A DNA stretch of 39,829 nt from contig CAMHOY010000018.1 in assembly GCA_946186915.1 (NCBI GenBank), positions 1-39,829 of the forward strand, in the 5' to 3' direction. The position numbers were made by a program, and so were the translations under genes. Below, piece by piece: positions 24,815 to 32,948 of this stretch (the first letter of the stretch is position 1; every line of letters starts with the position of its first letter). The stretch is from an uncultured Bacteroidales bacterium. Its GTDB lineage: Bacteria; Bacteroidota; Bacteroidia; Bacteroidales; Paludibacteraceae. Under the pieces are notes generated by a model. That model saw only the letters and a program-made list of their open reading frames with translations, was not told the origin of the DNA and searched no databases.

Positions 24815-27800
24815 TATTGTATCACGAGAATCTTAACAACCGTATGCCCGCCTTCGGCGTTGCAGAGCGCGGTATAGACACCCGGCGTGGCGCGGCGGCC
24901 GTCCGGTAATTTCCCGTCCCAGACGGCAGTACCGCCGTTGCTCTTCGTCTTGCATACCAGGTTGCCTCCGGCATCGACGATATTCACCGTCGTGTTCTCC
25001 ATCAGTCCTGTGATGGCGATGTTTCCGCCGTAGTTCGGACGCACAGGATTGGGGTATGCATACGCATTACTCATGTCTTTCTGCGGTTCGCTCGCGTCGC
25101 TGCGGTAGGACGCGATTCCTTTGCCGGTGCCGACAAACACCTCGCCGGTGGAGGGCACGATAGCGATGGACAGGATGTTGTTCGACGGCAGCAGACTGTT
25201 GTCTTCCGTGAAGTGCGCTACGGTGATCGTGTCGTCTTCGATGAGGTATAGACCAGAGTTCGCGGTACCTATCCACATGCGATTGCCGCCGTCCACGGTC
25301 ATGCAGTTGATCTGCTCGTCGCCCAGCAGGTAGTCGCCCAGACCCGTTCCGTCATTACGCGGGATGATGATGCGGCGGCAGCTGTTGCTCGTGAAGAAAT
25401 CCGTCTTCGACGGGATGACGATGATGCCGCTCTCCGTGCCCAGCCATATGCGGTCCGTGTGGTCTTGCGCGAAGCTGAAGAAATAGGTCGGGGTGAGGGT
25501 GTTGTTGTTCTGGTCCACGAAGGAACTGCGTTTGACACAGCGGTCGTCGCTGACATCGGTCGGGGTGCCGCCGTCATCCAGCAGGAACACACCGGGGCTG
25601 TAACGCTGGTCAAGGAACCACTTACGCTTGGTGCTTCGTCGGTCAGTCCATATGCCGGTAGGGGTCGTAAGCACGATGTTCTGTCCTCCGCTTTGCTCGT
25701 CCAACGCGTGCCACTGGCCGTTGGGCGTCATTACATGCACCGGATAACCTACCGTCGTCGCGTTCAGCACCCATAGATTACCTTGCTCGTCCATCATCGC
25801 GCCGTCCGTACGCGTGTAGTACTGCGGATCTGCGCCTGCCTCGGCGACATCCAGCGTACTGTTGTTCACGCCGTAGCGTGTGATGGTGCCGTGGTTGTAT
25901 TCGAATACACCTGCGGTGTAGGTAGCGATATAGAAACGCTCCGGGTCGGCGTTGTCTACAGCGATGCTCACGGGGTCGATCGCCCAGGTACCATCTGCGG
26001 CGCGTGCCTCCCACGGGTTGATGCGTTTCCAGTTATTGCCGTCAAAGATATTCAGATGCGGATAGCGCATGTATTGCTCAGACCAACGTCCGCCGTTCGC
26101 GGCATAGACGCGTCCGTGTGCAGTATGGATGAAGTAACCCATATTGCTGTTCGGACCGTCGGTGTGGTAGGGTTGATCGCCGCTGGTGTTCAGGCGGATA
26201 AGGCCGAAGTTCTCTTCCGCCAGCCAGTATTCGCCGAGGGAGTATAGCGCATCGTTGAATGCGTATTGGTCGGTCAGGCCGACGAACGTGTAGTCGTTGT
26301 TGATGCGGAATAGTTTGCCGGAGATAGACGCCAGCAGCTGTCCGCCTTCGTAGTGTAGCCACTGCATGACGGTACTACCAATACGTCCCCATACCCCGTT
26401 GACCCGGCTGTATAGATAGTTATGCAGCAGTAGGTGCAGCGTGTTGCGGAAGATGAAGGCGTTCGTAACTGCGCCTGCCGGCAGTGCTGTCTTGTGCCAA
26501 TACGAGTAGTCGACGAGGTTATCGCGTAGCGCAGCGCTGTACATGTAGCCATCGGTGAAGGCAAAGAGCGAGTCACCGTATTCCACCACATAATCGACGT
26601 TGATCGCATTGGCGTCTTCGCCGATATAATAGGTGTCGGCTATCTCGGCTTTCTTCGGGTTGATAGCGATGATGCCGAAGGACATCGCCAGGTACGCGTA
26701 TTTCTTTCCGCTCGAGATGGAGTTGATCACTACGGATAGCGAGCTCGCTTTGAGGTGTAAGTCCGGCATTTGGCGTACGTTACCTTCTTCGTCCACCAGG
26801 TCGATACGGCCGTCTTCGTAGGCGACAATCAGTTGCTCCGAAGGACTGTCATACGCGATGCGTACGATCGAACTACCGTTCAGGCCGGTAGCTTTACTTA
26901 TGTATTCAATCTGTTCGGACGCGCGGTCGAAGTAGTATAACGACCCGTCTGCGAGCGCGTAGATACGGGTTGGGGAAGCGGCGACTTGCGTCGGGTTGGT
27001 ATAGGACAAGTGCAGTCGCCACTGCTCGATCGATCCTAACTCGCGGCCCTCTGCGTCGGTTGTGCTGAAGTTATGCTCCGGAATGGACGAGTCGTCGTAT
27101 GCCACCAGTCCGTTGCCGGTACCAATATACATCTTCCCTTGCTCGTCGCAGGTCAGAGACAGGATGCCGTTGGACGGCATGGAGGAGTTGTCGGTCGTAT
27201 AGTGCGCGAGGATCTCCGTGGCGGCGCTGTTCAGCACGTAGATACCGAGACCTTCCGTGCCTACCCATATCTGTCCGTCCGCATCTTCGCACAGGGCGGT
27301 GATTCGCAGTTCGGTCATCGGGTTCTCGCCGTTGTTATCGGTTAGGTCGGGGCGCGTGCAGAGGTCGGAAGTGAAGTAATCGGTATTGGAGTCGATGATC
27401 ACGATACCGATGTCAGTACCTACCCAGAGACGCCCGTCGGAACTCTGCATGAGTGCGTGGATAGTCGCTGCCGTCACGGCATGCCCGTCTTCCGTCACCC
27501 ATTCGTTGCGACCTATCGCCTTGTCGTCCGAAGCGTCCAAAGGTGTGCCGCCGTCGTCGAGCAGGAACAGACCGGTGTTATACCGCGCTGCGGCCATCCA
27601 TTTATAGCGGGGATTCATCCGATCCAGCACCAGTCCGCCCGGAGTATGCAGCGGAATCTGCTCATTGCCCACTATCAGAGGCAGTCCGTGCCACTGCCGA
27701 TCGGCATCCAGGCATACCAGTTGATACGGCACCTCGCCGGCATTCACCATCCAGAGGTTTCCGTGCACATCAAAGGTTGCATAATCCAAACGAGTGTAGG

Positions 27801-28878
27801 TAGCAGGTGCGGTTGGGTCGGCTGCGCCTAAGGTGTTGTCGTCGGAGGCAATAAATCGCTGCACAAACTGTGCGCCTCGGAACTCATACAGACCGGTGCC
27901 GTAACTGGTGACGAAATAATGGTCCTTATCCATCGGATCCACCGCTACGTTCATGAAGTCCAGCACTTTCTCGGACGGCGTGGAGGCTATCGCTTCGTTC
28001 GGGATATTCATCCAGTGCGCGCCGTCATAGCACATCACGACGCCGGGACGTTCGTATTGCGCACTCCATCGCCCGCCCTGTACGACATACAACCGACCCT
28101 GGTCCGCATGCACGCAATAGGGGACATTACTTAGCGGTCCTTCCGGCTTGTAGCTCAGTCGCTCGGTAGCGGTCTGCCGTACGATGCCTTCGGCATGCCC
28201 GGCATACCAGTCGCTCAGTTCATCGTGATAATAGACCCCCTTGTTTGGGTCAGGAGATATACGTGAAGAGCGTTTCTCGCGTTTCCAGAAATGATAATCC
28301 ACGATATTATCTGTCAACCGTGCGCAGTACAGACTGTCGTCCGCGAAGGCGTAAATACTATCAGCTGTCAGCAGCACATCTTTGATAGGCGTCACTTCTC
28401 CGGCTGGACGTAACCAATAACTGTCCGTGAACCGATGGTCGCGCAGATCGAAGAGTTGCACACCGTAATGCGTAGAGAGGTAAGCGATGCGACCATAAAT
28501 GGAGATGTTATAGATGGTCTTCTCCTGTGTCATGTCTTTGTTGTACAGGTCGCTGATATAGCGAACACCGTTCGCATTCATCAGGTCGATGCGTCCTGCT
28601 TCATAGGCGATGATCAGGGTCTTGGATACTTCGTCGTAACCGATACAGGTAATGTTCGTACCATGAAGACCTGACTGACGGTTATAGACGGTGAGTTTCT
28701 CTGTCTGCTTATCAACGCTGAAGAGACTTCCGTCCGATATGGCATATACTTTATCTGCAGTCATCGCAATCTGCGTGACGTTGTTGTATGCGAAATACGA
28801 GGTCCATTCTCCTGCCGGCAAAAGAGCAGGAAACAAAAAACAAAGCACGAGGACAACTATGTATCGAAATCGAACCAT
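24814..28878 (-). CDS. Giant PorZ-like protein: two tandem propeller modules plus a T9SS C-terminal domain
   Basis: 1354 residues with a signal peptide (MVRFRYIVVLVLCFLF ... LPAG). Residues about 24-610 and about 615-1265 are two homologous beta-propeller modules. Each begins W-x6-Y-x-N-x-T-Q, then VYAISDGSLF or IYALADGSLY, then IIAYEAGRIDL or IVAYEDGRIDL. Each ends with two-component-regulator-type blades (RLWVGTDIGIVII, RIWLGTESGIIVI). The last about 83 residues (YAYPNPVRPN ... VVKILVIQ) are a type A T9SS sorting domain. Porphyromonas PorZ, part of the T9SS attachment complex that supplies A-LPS to the PorU sortase, has one such module and a C-terminal domain in about 780 residues. This protein looks like an internal duplication. 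It follows rdgB by 16 bases. Confidence 0.8.
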   Translation of the reverse strand: MVRFRYIVVLVLCFLFPALLPAGEWTSYFAYNNVTQIAMTADKVYAISDGSLFSVDKQTEKLTVYNRQSGLHGTNITCIGYDEVSKTLIIAYEAGRIDLMNANGVRYISDLYNKDMTQEKTIYNISIYGRIAYLSTHYGVQLFDLRDHRFTDSYWLRPAGEVTPIKDVLLTADSIYAFADDSLYCARLTDNIVDYHFWKREKRSSRISPDPNKGVYYHDELSDWYAGHAEGIVRQTATERLSYKPEGPLSNVPYCVHADQGRLYVVQGGRWSAQYERPGVVMCYDGAHWMNIPNEAIASTPSEKVLDFMNVAVDPMDKDHYFVTSYGTGLYEFRGAQFVQRFIASDDNTLGAADPTAPATYTRLDYATFDVHGNLWMVNAGEVPYQLVCLDADRQWHGLPLIVGNEQIPLHTPGGLVLDRMNPRYKWMAAARYNTGLFLLDDGGTPLDASDDKAIGRNEWVTEDGHAVTAATIHALMQSSDGRLWVGTDIGIVIIDSNTDYFTSDLCTRPDLTDNNGENPMTELRITALCEDADGQIWVGTEGLGIYVLNSAATEILAHYTTDNSSMPSNGILSLTCDEQGKMYIGTGNGLVAYDDSSIPEHNFSTTDAEGRELGSIEQWRLHLSYTNPTQVAASPTRIYALADGSLYYFDRASEQIEYISKATGLNGSSIVRIAYDSPSEQLIVAYEDGRIDLVDEEGNVRQMPDLHLKASSLSVVINSISSGKKYAYLAMSFGIIAINPKKAEIADTYYIGEDANAINVDYVVEYGDSLFAFTDGYMYSAALRDNLVDYSYWHKTALPAGAVTNAFIFRNTLHLLLHNYLYSRVNGVWGRIGSTVMQWLHYEGGQLLASISGKLFRINNDYTFVGLTDQYAFNDALYSLGEYWLAEENFGLIRLNTSGDQPYHTDGPNSNMGYFIHTAHGRVYAANGGRWSEQYMRYPHLNIFDGNNWKRINPWEARAADGTWAIDPVSIAVDNADPERFYIATYTAGVFEYNHGTITRYGVNNSTLDVAEAGADPQYYTRTDGAMMDEQGNLWVLNATTVGYPVHVMTPNGQWHALDEQSGGQNIVLTTPTGIWTDRRSTKRKWFLDQRYSPGVFLLDDGGTPTDVSDDRCVKRSSFVDQNNNTLTPTYFFSFAQDHTDRIWLGTESGIIVIPSKTDFFTSNSCRRIIIPRNDGTGLGDYLLGDEQINCMTVDGGNRMWIGTANSGLYLIEDDTITVAHFTEDNSLLPSNNILSIAIVPSTGEVFVGTGKGIASYRSDASEPQKDMSNAYAYPNPVRPNYGGNIAITGLMENTTVNIVDAGGNLVCKTKSNGGTAVWDGKLPDGRRATPGVYTALCNAEGGHTVVKILVIQ

Positions 28879-28894
28879 CTGACGTTATTATAAT

Positions 28895-29539
28895 TTAACG
28901 GTTTAAAACCTTGACTAATTCCGCGAGTGCGCGTGCACGGTGGCTGATAGTATTCTTTATCTCTGCCGACAGTTCTCCGAAGGTCTTGTCATATCCTTCG
29001 GGAATGAAGACGGGGTCGTAACCAAAACCTCCTTCGCCGTATTCTTCAGTTGCAATCTGTCCGCGTACCACTCCTTCTACTTGTTGAGTCCTGCATCCTG
29101 GTTCTTGATTCCAAATAAGGGTGATAACTGTCCGGAACTGACACTGGCGATTGTCCTTGCCGGCCAACTCCCGCAAAGCCTTAGCGCGATTAGCTGCGAA
29201 ATTCTCCAAGTCGGTCTTTGCTTCTTTTGCTCCTTTATCCATCAGATACCAGCGCGCCGTATAGACACCCGGTGCGCCGTCCAATGCGTCAATCTCCAAA
29301 CCCGTGTCATCTGCGAAGATACCATCAATCTGACTGCTGGCAGCTGAGGGCTGATGCCTGATAAACTCCCACACTGTGCGCGCTTTTATCATACTGTTCT
29401 CTTCAAGCGTTGTGCCGGTCTCTTCGATTTCTTGCTCAAAACCGATATCGCGAAGACTGACAATATCTACACCCGCAGGCATGATTGCGCGCATTTCGGA
29501 TAACTTATGCGCATTATTGCTTGCAAAGACTAATCTCAT
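28895..29539 (-). CDS. rdgB: Non-canonical purine NTP pyrophosphatase (RdgB/HAM1 family)
   Basis: 214 residues from the ATG at 29539, which overlaps the stop of the upstream gene (ATGA). It hydrolyses ITP/dITP/XTP to monophosphates and so keeps deaminated purines out of nucleic acids. Motifs are LVFASNNAHKLSEM, FADDTGLEIDAL, GAPGVYTARW and GGFGYDPVFIPEGYDKTFGE, ending in SHRARAL. It is about 20 residues longer than typical because of two loops, HQPSAASSQ before the ADDTG motif and NQEPGCRTQQ later. Both have repeat-like coding sequence, though less clearly than in other genes here. Confidence 0.94.
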   Translation of the reverse strand: MRLVFASNNAHKLSEMRAIMPAGVDIVSLRDIGFEQEIEETGTTLEENSMIKARTVWEFIRHQPSAASSQIDGIFADDTGLEIDALDGAPGVYTARWYLMDKGAKEAKTDLENFAANRAKALRELAGKDNRQCQFRTVITLIWNQEPGCRTQQVEGVVRGQIATEEYGEGGFGYDPVFIPEGYDKTFGELSAEIKNTISHRARALAELVKVLNR

Positions 29540-29961
29540 CGTACCCACGTTTGATTGCGACCGAAGAAACCGCGTTTGTCTAAGGAACCGCGCAGCACTA
29601 ACTTGCCGTCCTTTAGGTATATCTTGCCGTAATAGAACTTACCCGATTCCGGATCCAATACTTTGCCGCCTACCAGTTCTCCGTCCTCAGCTTTCATGCC
29701 GCGAATAATCACCAAACCTTCGATGGGTTTGTTATGATCTTCTCCCTTGCATTGGTCGCATCTCAGGTCCAGCTCTGTATACATCATCATCTTGCTGATT
29801 TTGCCGTAGTACAGGCCGTCCGAACCTTTATAAATTGTTACAATGGAGCGTTTCTCGCCCGTCTTGTCGTCCACAGTGCGCCAGTCGCCTAAGATGGCGG
29901 ATACTTGAGAGTTGGCACTTATAGACAACAATGCTAACAAAATAAAAATATACTTTCTCAT
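29536..29961 (-). CDS. Secreted DUF2147-family protein
   Basis: 141 residues from the ATG at 29961, which gives a signal peptide (MRKYIFILLALLSISANS); the frame is open to 30006 but only through a weaker start. The mature protein has the DUF2147 pattern: ILGDWRTVDDKTGEKRS, IYKGSDGLYYGKI, LVIIRGMKAEDGE, VLDPESGKFYYGKIYL and a final GFFGRNQTWVR. The family is thought to be a small lipocalin-like beta-barrel of unknown function, in the periplasm here. It is first in a minus operon with rdgB, the PorZ-like gene and the transferase pseudogene. Confidence 0.87.
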   Translation of the reverse strand: MRKYIFILLALLSISANSQVSAILGDWRTVDDKTGEKRSIVTIYKGSDGLYYGKISKMMMYTELDLRCDQCKGEDHNKPIEGLVIIRGMKAEDGELVGGKVLDPESGKFYYGKIYLKDGKLVLRGSLDKRGFFGRNQTWVR

Positions 29962-29983
29962 ATTCGTAAAACCTTTGCGGTCG

Positions 29984-30015
29984 CAAAGGTACAACTTTTT
30001 TCGCACATAACCAAA
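29984..30015 (-). promoter_or_regulatory. Promoter of the DUF2147-rdgB-porZ-like operon
   Basis: On the minus strand, TTTG (30015-30012), 20 bases, TACCTTTG (29991-29984). Its -33 element lies six bases from that of the divergent promoter at 30022-30053, so the two polymerases would compete for one short stretch. Confidence 0.78.
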
Positions 30016-30021
30016 TTTTTA

Positions 30022-30053
30022 TTTGCGTAAATGAAAAAAAAGTAGTAATTTTG
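30022..30053 (+). promoter_or_regulatory. Promoter of the DUF2130 gene
   Basis: TTTG at 30022-30025, 20 bases, TAATTTTG at 30046-30053, about 16 bases before the predicted transcript start region of the gene at 30076. Confidence 0.8.
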
Positions 30054-30075
30054 CCACAGAAATAAAAAATAGACT

Positions 30076-31206
30076 ATGAAAGAACTGAAATGTCCGCATT
30101 GCGGGAACGTGTTTACCGTCGATGAGAATGACTACGCGGCTCTGCTGAACCAGGTGAAGAATTCCGAGTTTGAGCATGAGTTAAGTCGCCGTCTGCATGA
30201 GATAGAGCAGAACCAGCAGGCGAAAATGGCGGCGCAGTTGCAAACGGAGAAAGTACAGAATCAGTTGCAACTCCAGCAACTTCAAGCACAGATCCAACAA
30301 CTGCAGGCGCAGAATCAGCAGGCAGAGCAGCAGAAACAATTGGCTGTTATGGAGGTTCGTCAGAAAGCGACAGAGTCTTATATGCGACTCGATGCGCAAC
30401 TCAAAGCTGCGCAGGAACAGGTACAATACTACAAAGATCTCAAACTGCGCCAGTCCACCAAGATGGTGGGCGAAACCCTCGAGATTCATTGCTCGACGCT
30501 CTTTAACCAAATGCTTCGACCTGTCATGCCGCACGCTTATTTCGAAAAGGATAATGAAGTGGTACAAGGAACCAAAGGTGATTTCGTTTTTCGTGACAAG
30601 AGCGAGGATGGCATCGAGTATGTCTCTATCATGTTCGAGATGAAGAACGAGAACGATGACACGGCATCCAAGCATAAAAACGAAGATTTCCTGGCGAAAC
30701 TTGATGCAGATCGTAAGAAGAAAAACTGTGAGTATGCGGTCTTGGTGTCCATGCTCGAACCGGACAGCGAACTATATAACGGCGGTATTGTGGATATGAG
30801 TCATCGTTTCGAGAAGATGTACGTCATCCGTCCGCAGTTCTTCATCCCACTGATCACACTTCTTTGTCAGGCCAATAAGAAGAGTCTGGATGCGCGGCGC
30901 GAGTTGGCACAAGTCAAAGAGCAGCAGGTGGACGTCACTGAATTTGAAGACAAGTTGGCGGCTTTTCAGGATGCCTTCGGCAAGCATGTGCTCAGTGCGC
31001 ATAAGAACTACGAAGAGGCGATAAAGCAGATAGACACCTCGATACGCAACCTCGAGAAGGTAAAAGAGGCGCTCACCACTTCAGCCAACCAGTTAAGGCT
31101 CGCAAATAACAATGCCATGGATTTGACGGTGAAAAAACTCACCTATGGTAATCCTACGATGAAGGCACTCTTCGAAGAGGCGAAGCAAAAGAAGAACGAG
31201 GAATGA
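30076..31206 (+). CDS. DUF2130-family protein
   Basis: 376 residues. It starts with a short zinc-ribbon-like CPHCGNVF but has no second Cys pair, then a long Gln-rich coiled coil (about 35-125). A conserved DUF2130 domain (about 130-270) follows, with EIHCSTLFNQMLRP, GTKGDFVFRDK, ISIMFEMKNEND-like (VSIMFEMKNEND) and CEYAVLVSMLEPDSELYNGG. The acidic/Lys pattern (GDFV ... FEMKNE) resembles the PD-(D/E)xK nuclease core that has been suggested for such proteins. The function is not established. It is a single-gene transcript ending at a bidirectional terminator. Confidence 0.87.
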   Translation: MKELKCPHCGNVFTVDENDYAALLNQVKNSEFEHELSRRLHEIEQNQQAKMAAQLQTEKVQNQLQLQQLQAQIQQLQAQNQQAEQQKQLAVMEVRQKATESYMRLDAQLKAAQEQVQYYKDLKLRQSTKMVGETLEIHCSTLFNQMLRPVMPHAYFEKDNEVVQGTKGDFVFRDKSEDGIEYVSIMFEMKNENDDTASKHKNEDFLAKLDADRKKKNCEYAVLVSMLEPDSELYNGGIVDMSHRFEKMYVIRPQFFIPLITLLCQANKKSLDARRELAQVKEQQVDVTEFEDKLAAFQDAFGKHVLSAHKNYEEAIKQIDTSIRNLEKVKEALTTSANQLRLANNNAMDLTVKKLTYGNPTMKALFEEAKQKKNEE

Positions 31207-31220
31207 TATATCAAGAAATA

Positions 31221-31257
31221 AAAAAAAACAGACGGCTCGAAAACTGTCTGTTTTTTT
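31221..31257. terminator. Bidirectional terminator between the DUF2130 gene and the tRNA cluster
   Basis: ACAGAC (31228-31233) pairs with GTCTGT (31246-31251). The stem is extended by eight A residues upstream and seven T residues downstream, so it can act on both strands. Confidence 0.85.
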
Positions 31258-31258
31258 G

Positions 31259-31342
31259 TGCGCAGGATGAGACTCGAACTCACACGATCTTGCGACCACT
31301 ACCCCCTCAAAGTAGCGTGTATACCAATTTCACCACCTGCGC
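31259..31342 (-). tRNA. tRNA-Leu (GAG)
   Basis: 84 bases. Acceptor GCGCAGG pairs with CCTGCGC. The anticodon stem CTACT/GGTAG holds loop TTGAGGG with anticodon GAG. There is a long class II variable arm, a T arm with TTCGAGT, and discriminator A. It is third in the Gly-Leu-Leu cluster. Confidence 0.93.
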
Positions 31343-31346
31343 GTCG

Positions 31347-31428
31347 TGCCCAGAACAGGACTCGAACCTGCACACCTCGCGGCATGCGCACCTGAAACGC
31401 ACGCGTCTACCAATTCCGCCATCTGGGC
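31347..31428 (-). tRNA. tRNA-Leu (CAG)
   Basis: 82 bases. Acceptor GCCCAGA pairs with TCTGGGC. The anticodon stem TGCGT/GCGCA holds loop TTCAGGT with anticodon CAG. There is a class II variable arm, a T arm with TTCGAGT and discriminator A. It lies four bases before the next tRNA of the cluster. Confidence 0.92.
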
Positions 31429-31439
31429 AAAAAAAAAGG

Positions 31440-31512
31440 AGCGGAAAACGAGACTCGAACTCGCGACCCCAACCTTGGCAAGGTTGTGCTCTACCAACTG
31501 AGCTATTTCCGC
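31440..31512 (-). tRNA. tRNA-Gly (GCC)
   Basis: 73 bases. Acceptor GCGGAAA pairs with TTTCCGC. The anticodon stem CAACC/GGTTG holds loop TTGCCAA with anticodon GCC. The D and T arms are normal and the discriminator is T. It is the first tRNA after the promoter at 31569-31600. Confidence 0.95.
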
Positions 31513-31568
31513 TTTCTTCTTTCGTATTTGAAAGATCATTTTTTGCTTCCTTTAACCGAAAGCGGGTG

Positions 31569-31600
31569 CAAAAGTACTGCTTTTTTTTGAATTGACCAAA
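31569..31600 (-). promoter_or_regulatory. Promoter of the Gly-Leu-Leu tRNA cluster
   Basis: On the minus strand, TTTG (31600-31597), 20 bases, TACTTTTG (31576-31569), then CACCCGC. The whole stretch is nearly identical to the tRNA-Glu promoter at 16088-16119. It lies just behind the menA stop, with a TTTTTTCGAAAAAA palindrome in between. Confidence 0.85.
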
Positions 31601-31632
31601 TTTTTTCGAAAAAAAATGCAAAAAAAATGCAT

Positions 31633-32523
31633 TTAGAGCCATCCTAGGCCCGCAACAACCAGCGTTGAGAGCATTAAAACGGGCATTTGAAGGTCTAATT
31701 CACTGCTCTCGTGCGTCCAGATATACCATAGGTGCCAGGTCCAAACAGGCGTCACGCAAAGTACCCACCAGTGACCGAGACAGATGAAGATAAGAAGACA
31801 GATGACAAGTAAACATGTTTGGTAGATTTTTCCTCCGCGCACACCTAACATGCTTGCGAGTGTGCGCTTCCCGTGCGCGCGGTCATTATTCATATCGCGC
31901 ACGTTATTAAGGTTCAGCACTCCAACACAAGGTAAACCGATGGCGATACCGCACCACATCACTTCCATTGTCAACGTCTGTGCCTGTAAGTAATACCCGC
32001 CAAGTGTGCTGAGAAGCCCGAAGAACAGGAATACACCCAAATCACCGAGACCCATATACCCATAGCTATGCTTACCGAGCGTGTATGTGACGGCACCAAT
32101 CATGGCGAGCAGCCCCAAGACAATGAAGATGAGTATATTGGATATTTGAGATGGGATATCGGAGACAGGAATGCCGAAGGCTGTAAAGATAAGGGCTGTG
32201 CCGAATAGAATACACAAAACCAAAAACAGCCCGATCATCCCTTTTATCTGCTTTTCCGTGATAGTTCCGGCTTGCAATCCGTACGCCGCACGTCCTTTCT
32301 GATCTGTGTCCGTACCCTTTAGAGCATCTCCGAGTTCGTTGCTTAAGTTGCTGAGAATCTGCAGACTGAGAGTGGTCAAAATGGCGAGAATGAAAACCAA
32401 TACACACTTCCATTCAGCGAATGGGTGGGGGGCGGTTCTCCATGCCAAACCTGTTCCTAACACGATACCGGACATCGAAAGAGGCAAAGTGCGGAGACGG
32501 AGTGATTGAATATACGGATTCAT
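31633..32523 (-). CDS. menA: 1,4-dihydroxy-2-naphthoate polyprenyltransferase MenA
   Basis: About 296 residues from the ATG at 32523 (MNPYIQSLRLRTLPLSMSG). An upstream in-frame ATG at 32544 would add only residues coded by a repeat. It attaches the prenyl chain to dihydroxynaphthoate in the membrane, a late step of menaquinone synthesis. The UbiA-family motifs are present: NLSNELGDALKGTDTDQKGR for prenyl diphosphate/Mg binding and LNLNNVRDMNNDRAHGKRTL. Eight or nine hydrophobic helices are visible. A loop near residues 120-130 (SDIPSQISN) is encoded by a repeat shared in frame with prmC. It is the last gene of its operon. Confidence 0.93.
   Translation of the reverse strand: MNPYIQSLRLRTLPLSMSGIVLGTGLAWRTAPHPFAEWKCVLVFILAILTTLSLQILSNLSNELGDALKGTDTDQKGRAAYGLQAGTITEKQIKGMIGLFLVLCILFGTALIFTAFGIPVSDIPSQISNILIFIVLGLLAMIGAVTYTLGKHSYGYMGLGDLGVFLFFGLLSTLGGYYLQAQTLTMEVMWCGIAIGLPCVGVLNLNNVRDMNNDRAHGKRTLASMLGVRGGKIYQTCLLVICLLIFICLGHWWVLCVTPVWTWHLWYIWTHESSELDLQMPVLMLSTLVVAGLGWL
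32146..32163. repeat. GGATATCGG repeat inside menA
   Basis: Matches 6527-6544 in prmC at 16 of 18 bases. It is read in the same frame (S-D-I-P-S-Q) and lies in a loop between two membrane helices. Confidence 0.55.
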
Positions 32524-32545
32524 AACTGATTTCTGATTTCTCATT
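32524..32545. repeat. CTGATTTCTGATTTCTCA repeat at the DUF486/menA junction
   Basis: Same unit as the insertions in the GH53 gene (34672-34731). It spans the stop of the DUF486 gene and the space before the menA start. Confidence 0.7.
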
Positions 32546-32912
32546 TAAACCCGAAAACAAAATAGACGGCGCCGATGAGTAGCAGGCATGCTACAAAGTG
32601 ATTCCATCGCAACGGCATTTGGAAGGCAAGGGCGGAGAAGACCACAAAGACTACCAGCGTAATCACTTCCTGTATCACCTTCAACTGCATCAGCGTGAAA
32701 GGACCTCCGTTGCCCATGAAACCCATGCGGTTCGCAGGTACTTGAAGGCAGTATTCAAAGAACGCAATGCCCCATGAGAGCAAAATAACAAAAATCAAAG
32801 GCGTGGCGTTGGTGATGAAACCTGTTTGCTGCAGTTTCAAGTGGCCGTACCACGCGAGCGTCATGAAGATATTCGACGCTAAGAGTAATAGGATGGTGTA
32901 TAATCCGTTCAT
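32541..32912 (-). CDS. DUF486 family small membrane protein (DMT-like)
   Basis: About 123 residues from the ATG at 32912 (MNGLYTILLLLASNIFMTLAWYGHLK). Four hydrophobic helices are visible, with the family's conserved WYGHL, SWGIAFFEYCLQVPANR and ending FVFGFK. DUF486 proteins resemble half-size drug/metabolite transporters and probably act as dimers; the substrate is unknown. The gene lies between the TtcA-like gene and menA, in the same minus-strand unit. Confidence 0.88.
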   Translation of the reverse strand: MNGLYTILLLLASNIFMTLAWYGHLKLQQTGFITNATPLIFVILLSWGIAFFEYCLQVPANRMGFMGNGGPFTLMQLKVIQEVITLVVFVVFSALAFQMPLRWNHFVACLLLIGAVYFVFGFK

Positions 32913-32925
32913 AAATAAACTATTA

Positions 32926-32948
32926 AATGTCAACTTTTAACTTTCAAC
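32926..32948. repeat. AAGTTAAAAGTTGA-type repeat at the ttcA 3' end
   Basis: CAACTTTTAACTTTCAAC, a short near-tandem unit, encodes the last residues of the TtcA-like protein and runs into the next junction. Confidence 0.5.

Noticed and set aside
31203..31642. Open frames on both strands over the tRNA cluster
   Set aside because: They coincide with three well-folded tRNA genes and a tRNA promoter.
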